A stretch of DNA of 64,000 bases from Niastella soli (GTDB lineage: Bacteria > Bacteroidota > Bacteroidia > Chitinophagales > Chitinophagaceae): the NCBI RefSeq assembly GCF_017742245.1, contig NZ_JAGHKO010000004.1, positions 310,001 to 374,000 on the forward strand, in the 5' to 3' direction. How positions within the stretch are numbered: position 1 is the first letter of the stretch; the number at the start of each line of letters is the position of its first letter. The notes beneath the pieces were generated by a model. The model was not told the origin of the DNA. It did no database searches and worked only from the letters and a program-made list of their open reading frames with translations. Positions 57,203 through 64,000 of this stretch are shown piece by piece. The position numbers were made by a program, and so were the translations under genes.

Positions 57203-59182
57203 TTACCAACCTGCGTTTTGATACGCCGCTTTCTGATCTGCAGTCAATGGCTGACCATTTTCCTTGATCACATCGAGAAAGCTTTGGGGTATCGGCCTCA
57301 GATAGTCTTTAGGAGCTGTAGGCTTTGCTAAGGCGTTAAAGGCTGCACAACGGGTTACCAGCGTTCTGGTACGCGTCAGGTCATCCCAGCGTTGCAATTC
57401 GCCCATCAGTTCGCGTGAACGTTCATTCAGAATAAAGCACAGGAACCTGTCCATATCAGAGCTAACCTTCAACTTGTCGTAAAACTCGCGGGTAGAAGCC
57501 AGGATATCATTTACACTGTTGATATGCATGGCGCTGACCGTGCTGGCATTGGTATTGGTATCTAAAGGTTGTACCATACCATTCGACTCATAATAAGTGT
57601 TCTTGTCGCTTAAAGAAACATAGGTAGCAGTACTGGCAGCCGGGTTGTTCTTGTAGGCTATACCACCATCTACATAGAAAGAACGGTCTTCCTTGGCTCT
57701 GTAAGCGGCGCGATCACGAATGGCATTGATAAAAGGCAATGCGTCCACGTATTGTCCTTTACGGCCATAGGCTTCCGCCACCATTAAATAAGTATCGGCC
57801 AGACGGGCCAGAATGCCATCACGACGGCCAAACTGGTTGGCCACATCAGCTCTTGAACCATCCATAAATTTCGACAGGCCTACGTAACGGGAAGCTTCAT
57901 AATTCCCGTGACCACCCAGCATGTTTTCAGCCTCGCCATTGAAATAGCGAACAAACATATGCGGTGAACGGTACTTGATGCTTTCTTTTGTATAGCGGGT
58001 ATCAGTACTGTTATTAACTATGTAAAGAATAGAGGTATCGCCACCGCCGAATTTTGCTTTACCGGTCTGACCAGCCGGAGCATAAGTAGCTTCCCATTTG
58101 GGAGCGCCACTTGGGTTATTACAAGAATATCTTGTTTTAAAGCTTTTCCAGAAACGGGAGTCGTTCACGCGGTCGTACACATCAAGGGCATAGTCAGTAG
58201 AACGTAAACGTTGGAACTCTCTTCCTCCGGGCAGGTCGCGTACCATCCCGGCCAGGTTCTGGTAAACGGAAGGATAATACAAATGCATCTGGTTACCGTA
58301 ACGACCTTGCGTAGAGACGTTGTCAGAGAACTGGGCGCTCAAAATGATCTCGGCATTGGATTCATTAAGGCTGTTGGGCACCGTATAATTCCACAGATCG
58401 GTGAAGTTAGAGGCCAGTTTATGCCCGCTGTTATTGATCACGTCTGTACCAAACTTGATCGCATTGTCCAGATCAGCAGCAACGTTGGCGCTGTTCCAGC
58501 TTGCGTTCACTTCACTGGCGCGGAACAGGTAGATCTTGGACAAATAATGTGCAGCCGCCCATTTGGTAATGCGGCCTCTTTGTACCGGAGTGGCAGGCAA
58601 CAGATCGTATGCCTGTTTCATATCACTCGTTATCTGATCATACACTTCCTTCACCGAATTACGGGGGAATTCAAAATCAACTTCAGTAGATGGTATCAGT
58701 TTAAGCGGCACGCCGCCATACTGGTTCACCAGTTTGAAATAGTTAAAGGCGCGCATGAAATAGGCTTCGCCCAACCGGGTATTTTTTTGTGAGCCATCAT
58801 AATACACCGGAACGTTCTGTAACAGAATATTAGCAGAGTTAATGGCGCCGTACATGTTATCCCATACTGTTCTGATATCTTGTGTCTGCGAATTCAGGGT
58901 GCTACCATACGAATTCCACATTTCATAGGTAAGGTCGCCGCCCGCCGTGAATTCATCTACGCCATAGTTGGTACTGGTATAGGCCCACTCATAGTTAAAA
59001 TGAAAGCGAAGACTTTGATACATACCTGTAGCCAGCTGGTCGAGCCCTACTGTTGTAACGTAATCCTGTGTTGTTTTTGAGGAGATCTGGTTTTCATCCA
59101 GAAAAGATTTTTTACAGCCCCCACCTATCGTCAGCATCAATGCCAAAGCACCTGCGGGGATCAATTTATTTGAACGTATCAT
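57203..59182 (-). CDS. SusD/RagB-family outer-membrane nutrient-binding lipoprotein
   Basis: 659 aa. The lipobox is IGGGC with C23, then KKSFLDENQ. SusD landmarks are seen: LGEAYFMRAFNYFKLVNQYGGVPLKL, the helical TPR region, the C-terminal LADTYLMVAEAYGRKGQYVDALPFINAIRDRAAYR and LNERSRELMGELQRWDDLTRT with KDYLRPIPQSFLDVI. It forms the lid of a SusCD pair and binds glycans or peptides on the surface. The gene is 23 bp after the SusC gene and ends the operon. The ligand is unknown, as no glycosidase or peptidase gene is in the window. Confidence 0.95.
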   Translation of the reverse strand: MIRSNKLIPAGALALMLTIGGGCKKSFLDENQISSKTTQDYVTTVGLDQLATGMYQSLRFHFNYEWAYTSTNYGVDEFTAGGDLTYEMWNSYGSTLNSQTQDIRTVWDNMYGAINSANILLQNVPVYYDGSQKNTRLGEAYFMRAFNYFKLVNQYGGVPLKLIPSTEVDFEFPRNSVKEVYDQITSDMKQAYDLLPATPVQRGRITKWAAAHYLSKIYLFRASEVNASWNSANVAADLDNAIKFGTDVINNSGHKLASNFTDLWNYTVPNSLNESNAEIILSAQFSDNVSTQGRYGNQMHLYYPSVYQNLAGMVRDLPGGREFQRLRSTDYALDVYDRVNDSRFWKSFKTRYSCNNPSGAPKWEATYAPAGQTGKAKFGGGDTSILYIVNNSTDTRYTKESIKYRSPHMFVRYFNGEAENMLGGHGNYEASRYVGLSKFMDGSRADVANQFGRRDGILARLADTYLMVAEAYGRKGQYVDALPFINAIRDRAAYRAKEDRSFYVDGGIAYKNNPAASTATYVSLSDKNTYYESNGMVQPLDTNTNASTVSAMHINSVNDILASTREFYDKLKVSSDMDRFLCFILNERSRELMGELQRWDDLTRTRTLVTRCAAFNALAKPTAPKDYLRPIPQSFLDVIKENGQPLTADQKAAYQNAGW

Positions 59183-59205
59183 ATGATAGTATTAATCGTT
59201 AAAAA

Positions 59206-62200
59206 TTAGAAACCTGCATTTACACCAATTACAAAACCTTTGTTATAAGCTGATACACCCAGATCTGGTTCGATCCAGCTGATCTTAGAATAGATCAAAC
59301 CGGGGTTCATCAACTGTCCGTACAACCGGCAGTTTTTCATTTTCAGCTTGCTCATCACGTTTCCTGGCATAGTGTAAGACAGGGTTATATTTCTGATCTT
59401 TACGAACGAGCCATCCTGGTAGTTCATAGAAGAACGGTAAGCATCACCAGCCGCGTTGCCAAAGTTAGGAGCCGGATAATCGTTGGTAGGATTGCCGGGC
59501 GTCCAGTAGTTCAGCACGCGTTGCGCAAAGCGACCTTGTAACGATTCTGCACCTGTTTGGATGAAATAGCCCCAACGGGAGAAAATGAAGATGTTCAGGC
59601 CCCAGTTTCTGTAGGTGAATTCATTGCTCAAACCACCATTCCACCGAGGTTGTAAATTACCAACCACTTTACGGTCGTGGTTCGCATCAATGAGGTAATC
59701 GCCATTCTGGTCTTTTACTTTTATCATACCAGGTTTAAACTGGCTGGCCGCAGGCAGTTTCGCATTGAATAAAGCCAGCTCATCTTTATCACCTTCCTGC
59801 CAAATGCCAGCCTTCTCATAATCATAGATCGACTGTATGCGTTGACCAGGGAACCAGGCATTGGTTACATCATCAACTTTTCCATTGGCGGTCTCAATGA
59901 TCCGGTCGCGGTTGGTTGAGAAATTAATAGTAGAACTCCACGTGAAATCTCCCTGTTGCATGTTGATCGTATTCAGGGTGATCTCTAACCCTTTGTTGCC
60001 GGTCAATCCTATGTTATCCAAACTTTGGGTATAACCAACAGCAGAAGGAATAGTGCGCAACATCAGCAGGTCTCTTGTTCTGGAAGAATACAGGTCAATA
60101 GCACCGTCCACTCTGCCTCTGAATAAGCGAAACTCTATACCGAGGTCTTCCTGGGTAGTACGTTCCCACTTCAGCTGAGGGTTAGGCATGGAAATAGGAG
60201 TAGCGGCAGAAGGATCTGATGATACAAACCCGAAATCAACCACATTGCCCCAGGTGTAATACAGCGGTTGCGCTGTACCTACTGTAGTATATGGGTTAAT
60301 GGCAGCATTACCTACTGTACCAAATCCTAAACGGATCTTCAAATTATCAACCCATGAAACCTCTTTCATAAAAGGCTCCTCGCTTACACGCCAGGCTGCT
60401 GATGCAGCAGGGAATACATCCCATTTGTGACCAGGGGCCAGCTGCGAAGCGCCATCCCAACGGGTAAAGGCATCGAAATAATATTTTCCTCTATAGCTAT
60501 AGGTAATACGGCCCATATAGGAAAGCAGTGATCTTTCTGACAAACTGGAGCTGTAGGCATCCAGTGCAGTTACCGAGTTCAATGCATACCATTTTTGACT
60601 GGCCCATGGTAATTTAGTGGCAGTCATGGAAGAGTTTTCATCACGCACCTGAGTAGCGCTGTACAGGAAACTGGCGCCTACGTTGTGCTCTCCACCAATT
60701 GTTTTATTATAAGTAAGCAAATGGTCAAGCGTCCAGGAAAAATTATTGGTCTGTGCCAACTGGGCATAGTTGCTTGAACCAGACTGGCCACTACCGCGTT
60801 GGATCGACATGGAATCCATGTAACGACCATTATAATAGTTGTTATAATCAGGCCCAAAGGTTACCCGGTAACGTAAGCCGGCTATAGGATTGAGCTCTAT
60901 ATGAAAAGCGCCCATCGCCCGCAGCGTTTTACGCAGGTTTATATTGTATTTGTCTTCACCAATAGGGTTATTGATATTAATGTCGCCGCCAGGTAAGTTG
61001 ATACGTTTGCCGGTAGCCGTATCAAAAGGAACGGCATAAGGCAACATACCTTGTGCCGCGGCATACAACGATCCGGGGCCAGTGATGTTAGCGGCTGTAG
61101 CAAAGCCATAATTCTGCAAACCATATGAAGTGGTAATGCTGGTTCCCATAGTGAACCATTTAACCGGATTTACCTCAATGTTGAATTTGGAAGAATAGCG
61201 GGTAAAATCCTGACCCAGCTGTGTACCATCCTGTTTCAGATAACCAAAAGAGGCATAGGCTCTCACTTTTTGAGAACCACCGGCTACACTGATGATATGG
61301 TCATGGGTTACACCAGTTTGTTTCACCATGCTTCTCCAATCGGTTGTGGGTACCAGGCTGCCATCCCAGCTGCCATTGGCCCAACCTCTCAGCACGTTGC
61401 CATAAGCAATTGGATCGGCGCCAAAGATAGTTTTGTCTGCAGCAATGGTAGGATCATCGGGATAACTGGTACCAGTACCTCCCAGATATTTAACCCTTCT
61501 GTAAGCATCGCGGCGGAAATCGATGTATTGGGCGGAATTCATCATCTCCTGACGATCTTTGATATCTTCAACGGCTACAGTTCCTACATAATTCAGACTG
61601 AATTGTCCGTTCTTGCCTTTTTTCGTAGTGATAAGGATAACGCCATTGGCGCCTCTTGAACCGTAAATAGCGGTGGCAGAAGCGTCTTTAAGAACGTCGA
61701 CAGTTTCGATATCGTTTGGGTTTACAGAAGCAATGCTTCCGAAGTTGAGCGGCACTCCATCTACCACATACAGCGGATCGTTGATGCGCTCCAATACAGT
61801 GGTGTTGGCCAGAGAACGCGTTCCCCTGATGGATACTTTGCCTACTTCACCAGGGCGTTCATTAGAAGTGATGTCGATACCTGCAGCCTTGCCCTGTAAG
61901 GCCTGCAGCGTATTCTGCACGGGTCTTGATTTAATATCCCCGGCATCGATACTAACAATAGAACTGGTTACCTCGCTTCTTTTACGGGTACCATAACCCA
62001 CTACTACTACCTGATCTAGTGTGGATTCAAATTCATGCATGGTAACAACCAGTGATAATGATGCCCCCTCTTTAAGCGTATAACCATTCAAATCCTGCGA
62101 CTGATAACCTACGCCTGTAAAAGTAAAATTGTACGGTCCACCAGCTGGCAAGTTGGTGAAAGTAAATACCCCGGCAGTGTCTGAACTTGCGCCGGCCGCA

Positions 62201-62388
62201 AAATTTGTCTTTGTGTTGCGCGCCACTACAGTCACATGCACCAGTGGCTGGTTCTTTTCATTGGATACAACCCCTGTTACGGTGCTGTTTTTTTGTTGCG
62301 CGTGTGTTGGTGTTAGAAATAGAAGGTTACTGAGAAAGAGTAGGGGCAATACAATTGCCCTGGATTTTAAAGCCGTCGTTGATCTCAT
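59206..62388 (-). CDS. SusC/RagA-family TonB-linked outer-membrane transporter
   Basis: 1060 aa. A signal peptide (cleavage near THAQQ) is followed by the carboxypeptidase-D-regulatory-like domain (VTGVVSNEKNQPLVHVTVVARNT, about 38-115), a TonB-box region DQVVVVGYGTRKR, a plug (LQALQGKAAGIDITSNERPGEVGKVSIRG, PLYVVDGVPL, NPNDIETVDVLKDASATAIYGSRGANGVILITTKKG) and a 22-strand barrel. It imports oligomers together with SusD. Notably there is no STN domain before the carboxypeptidase-like domain, although a FecR anti-sigma gene lies upstream. Confidence 0.95.
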   Translation of the reverse strand: MRSTTALKSRAIVLPLLFLSNLLFLTPTHAQQKNSTVTGVVSNEKNQPLVHVTVVARNTKTNFAAGASSDTAGVFTFTNLPAGGPYNFTFTGVGYQSQDLNGYTLKEGASLSLVVTMHEFESTLDQVVVVGYGTRKRSEVTSSIVSIDAGDIKSRPVQNTLQALQGKAAGIDITSNERPGEVGKVSIRGTRSLANTTVLERINDPLYVVDGVPLNFGSIASVNPNDIETVDVLKDASATAIYGSRGANGVILITTKKGKNGQFSLNYVGTVAVEDIKDRQEMMNSAQYIDFRRDAYRRVKYLGGTGTSYPDDPTIAADKTIFGADPIAYGNVLRGWANGSWDGSLVPTTDWRSMVKQTGVTHDHIISVAGGSQKVRAYASFGYLKQDGTQLGQDFTRYSSKFNIEVNPVKWFTMGTSITTSYGLQNYGFATAANITGPGSLYAAAQGMLPYAVPFDTATGKRINLPGGDININNPIGEDKYNINLRKTLRAMGAFHIELNPIAGLRYRVTFGPDYNNYYNGRYMDSMSIQRGSGQSGSSNYAQLAQTNNFSWTLDHLLTYNKTIGGEHNVGASFLYSATQVRDENSSMTATKLPWASQKWYALNSVTALDAYSSSLSERSLLSYMGRITYSYRGKYYFDAFTRWDGASQLAPGHKWDVFPAASAAWRVSEEPFMKEVSWVDNLKIRLGFGTVGNAAINPYTTVGTAQPLYYTWGNVVDFGFVSSDPSAATPISMPNPQLKWERTTQEDLGIEFRLFRGRVDGAIDLYSSRTRDLLMLRTIPSAVGYTQSLDNIGLTGNKGLEITLNTINMQQGDFTWSSTINFSTNRDRIIETANGKVDDVTNAWFPGQRIQSIYDYEKAGIWQEGDKDELALFNAKLPAASQFKPGMIKVKDQNGDYLIDANHDRKVVGNLQPRWNGGLSNEFTYRNWGLNIFIFSRWGYFIQTGAESLQGRFAQRVLNYWTPGNPTNDYPAPNFGNAAGDAYRSSMNYQDGSFVKIRNITLSYTMPGNVMSKLKMKNCRLYGQLMNPGLIYSKISWIEPDLGVSAYNKGFVIGVNAGF

Positions 62389-62497
62389 ATGCTTGCATTT
62401 TAAATAAAAACGGGTTACCTGCCCGGCCAGAAAGCAGCTCCTGTCCGGTACACCGTTTTAATATCGTTTGGTCTACTTAATTAATGGTTGGGTTCAC

Positions 62498-63616
62498 TTA
62501 TTGATGGATAATATAGGTGTTATCCTCACGGGTACATTTTAGTTTATTAGCTTTGGTTATTAAATTCAAGATCATTTCTATTGAGTCGGTCGTCCTGAAC
62601 TGACCTACAAAATATTTTTGTTGCACATCTTTAGTATCATACACGACGGTCACTCCGTAACTGGATGCCAGGTGATCAAATACCTGCGACAATGCCTGGT
62701 TGTTATACATGCGCCAGGAGCCGCTTTTATTTACAGGCAACATGGGATTGTCATTGGGCATTACTTCTTCCTCCTCCTTTTTTACAACCGGCTCCTGATT
62801 GCCGCCGGCCCCAAATGAACGCACCAATGTTATAAGGGGGCCATACACAAACTCCTGACCTGGCAACAGATATACATCGTTCTTAAGCAGGTTATTTGTT
62901 GTTGCCAAAGGCTGTATCACCACTCTCCCATTGTATAATCGTACCGTGATCTGCTTTTTCGTTTTGTATGCATCCACGGTAAACTCAGTACCAAGCGCCG
63001 TTGTAGTAATTGCATCACTTTCTACACTAAAAGGCCTGCTTGCATTTTTTGCTACTTTAAAGAACGCTTTACCGGTGAGTTTAATATATCTTTCTATAAA
63101 ATGTTTTTCAAACACTAATTCACTATTGTTGAACAACACGACCAAAGAACCATCGGCCAGCATTATTTTTCTTTCTTTACCTGTTGTATTTACCTCGTGT
63201 TGCCAAACTGTAGCAACACTTTCCTTTTTATTTTCTGTTTTCTTTACAACAGATCGCTGTTGGCCATTTTTATTTTTATAAAGCCAGCTTAACCCTATGG
63301 CCAGCAATAACGCGGCAGCAACACCCACCCGCAAAACCCTGCGGAAAATAACGCCGTTCGATCTTTTGTGAATGGGAACAACATTAGCATCTCTTGCAGA
63401 GATGTTTTCTCTGAATTTATTCCATTCTACGTCTTCATTCACCTGTTCTGTCAGCTTAACAGCGGTAAGCTGCCAGGCATTTTTGATATTTATAAAGTAG
63501 CGCTGGTTCTCCTCACTGGCATTGATCCAGGCAACTACCAACGCATGCTCTTCCTCATTCAGGTCATTGATCAGTAATCTGGCTATCAGCTCATTTATTT
63601 CATTGTTTCGTTCCAT
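62498..63616 (-). CDS. FecR-family anti-sigma factor
   Basis: 372 aa from the ATG at 63614-63616 (a TTG two codons upstream is less likely). A cytoplasmic N-terminal domain (about 1-88) of anti-sigma type (NEINELIARLLINDLNEEEHALVVAWINASEEN), one membrane span (about 92-110, VLRVGVAAALLLAIGLSWLY), then a periplasmic FecR domain (TTGKERKIMLADGSLVVLFNNSELVF, GKAFFKVAKNASRPFSVESDAITTTALGTEFTVDAY) and a C-terminal DUF4974-type domain (LSQVFDHLASSYGVTVVYD). FecR proteins hold or activate the ECF sigma factor encoded next to them (stop at 63675 upstream) in response to the outer-membrane receptor. It is 109 bp upstream of the SusC gene. Confidence 0.93.
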   Translation of the reverse strand: MERNNEINELIARLLINDLNEEEHALVVAWINASEENQRYFINIKNAWQLTAVKLTEQVNEDVEWNKFRENISARDANVVPIHKRSNGVIFRRVLRVGVAAALLLAIGLSWLYKNKNGQQRSVVKKTENKKESVATVWQHEVNTTGKERKIMLADGSLVVLFNNSELVFEKHFIERYIKLTGKAFFKVAKNASRPFSVESDAITTTALGTEFTVDAYKTKKQITVRLYNGRVVIQPLATTNNLLKNDVYLLPGQEFVYGPLITLVRSFGAGGNQEPVVKKEEEEVMPNDNPMLPVNKSGSWRMYNNQALSQVFDHLASSYGVTVVYDTKDVQQKYFVGQFRTTDSIEMILNLITKANKLKCTREDNTYIIHQ

Positions 63617-63674
63617 GCACAATAAATTGATACGACTGGGAAAGGGATTACCCTTACAAAGGCGTTAAAAAAAA

Positions 63675-64000
63675 TTATTTATTAAACAGGATACTGAAAA
63701 TCAATACAATATTTAGGTAAGAAAGATGGGGCGACAATTTCTCCCGCAACCTGGCCAGGGCCCTGCCCATCTGAGTTTCCACCGTTTTTACTGAAATACT
63801 CAACCGTTCGGCAATTTCACTGTATTTCAGGCCCTCGAACCGGCTCAATTCGAATACCCGGCGCATTTGCTCGGGCAGTTCAGCAATGGCTGCATTTATT
63901 TCTGACTGTAATTGTTTTACACTTAGCTCATCAAAACTATTGGTGGACGCATTTTCCGGCATCGTATGCAATACAAACTGCATGTATTGCTGTTTTATCT
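63675..64000 (-). CDS. ECF RNA polymerase sigma-70 factor (N-terminal part outside window)
   Basis: The reading frame stays open to the window edge, so the 5' end and region 2 are missing. The visible part holds region 4: LPEQMRRVFELSRFEGLKYSEIAERLSISVKTVETQMGRALARLREKL, a helix-turn-helix typical of Bacteroidota FecI-like factors. A short hydrophobic tail (LSYLNIVLIFSILFNK) is at the C-terminus. It is 58 bp upstream of the fecR-like gene and the first visible gene of the sigma - FecR - SusC - SusD locus, which it probably regulates. Confidence 0.9.
   Translation of the reverse strand, partial: IKQQYMQFVLHTMPENASTNSFDELSVKQLQSEINAAIAELPEQMRRVFELSRFEGLKYSEIAERLSISVKTVETQMGRALARLREKLSPHLSYLNIVLIFSILFNK

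Noticed and set aside
1-64000. tRNA, rRNA, CRISPR arrays, riboswitches, prophage or integrase genes
   Set aside because: I looked for cloverleaf-like sequence, spaced direct repeats with unique spacers, and phage or recombinase motifs in the proteins and found none. The tandem repeats present have no spacers.

Overview
The window reads as chromosomal DNA of a Bacteroidota member, most likely family Chitinophagaceae (Niastella/Chitinophaga-like). This rests on a SusC/SusD pair with an ECF sigma/FecR pair, an archaeal-type prolyl-tRNA synthetase, a lipoprotein Omp85 (TamL type), many lipoproteins and SPI-type secreted proteins, TAnnTTTG-type -7 boxes in front of several genes, and almost no Shine-Dalgarno sequences. 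I saw no rRNA, tRNA, CRISPR array, prophage or complete insertion sequence.

Layout. 1-3446 (minus): partial FKBP isomerase, LutA-like protein, ribH, a TPR membrane protein and pdhA. 3960-6108 (plus): recF, a DciA-like DUF721 gene and a beta-carbonic anhydrase, converging on an SMP-30-like lipoprotein and an orphan OppB-type permease. 8253-13298: a DoxX/BT_3928-type membrane protein, folP, a two-domain FKBP lipoprotein, an NrnA-like DHH phosphoesterase and ndk. 13516-20726: a TraB/GumN protein, then three tandem DUF3857/transglutaminase proteins, two of which lack the catalytic cysteine. 20800-24840: TrmH methyltransferase, TamL-like Omp85 lipoprotein and truB. 25025-31659: a MoxR - DUF58 - DUF4350 - DUF4129 - SpoIIM cluster with a divergent RDD gene. 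31687-44448: DUF5362 protein, proS, a Tyr/Gly-rich lipoprotein, an OmpP1/FadL-like porin, miaA, an acidic pRiA4b ORF-3-like protein, CCA-adding enzyme, GT9 glycosyltransferase, Sua5/YrdC enzyme, an unknown secreted protein and dapD. 44459-57160 is more accessory: EamA exporter, a long repeat-filled gap, an outer-membrane protein, a YCII/DGPF protein with an ECF42-like sigma factor, a degenerate receiver domain, a TonB receptor + DUF4374 lipoprotein (XusAB-like), a DUF92 membrane protein, a DinB-like protein and small secreted or unknown proteins. 57203-64000 (minus): an ECF sigma - FecR - SusC - SusD nutrient-uptake locus.

Most notable is the intergenic DNA. At about twenty gene boundaries there are short arrays of 7-bp (sometimes 8- or 9-bp) repeats. 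The unit sequence differs from array to array while the 7-bp period is kept, and the arrays often touch or cover the stop codon of the neighbouring gene. Mixed with them are dispersed hairpins whose stems vary in a compensatory way around conserved loops or flanks, a four-copy composite repeat, a 33-bp identical inverted repeat, and a cluster of six 11-bp iterons. The precedent I know is the heptanucleotide STRR sequences of cyanobacteria; I do not know of a description for this group.

All calls were made by reading the sequence; no database search was run.
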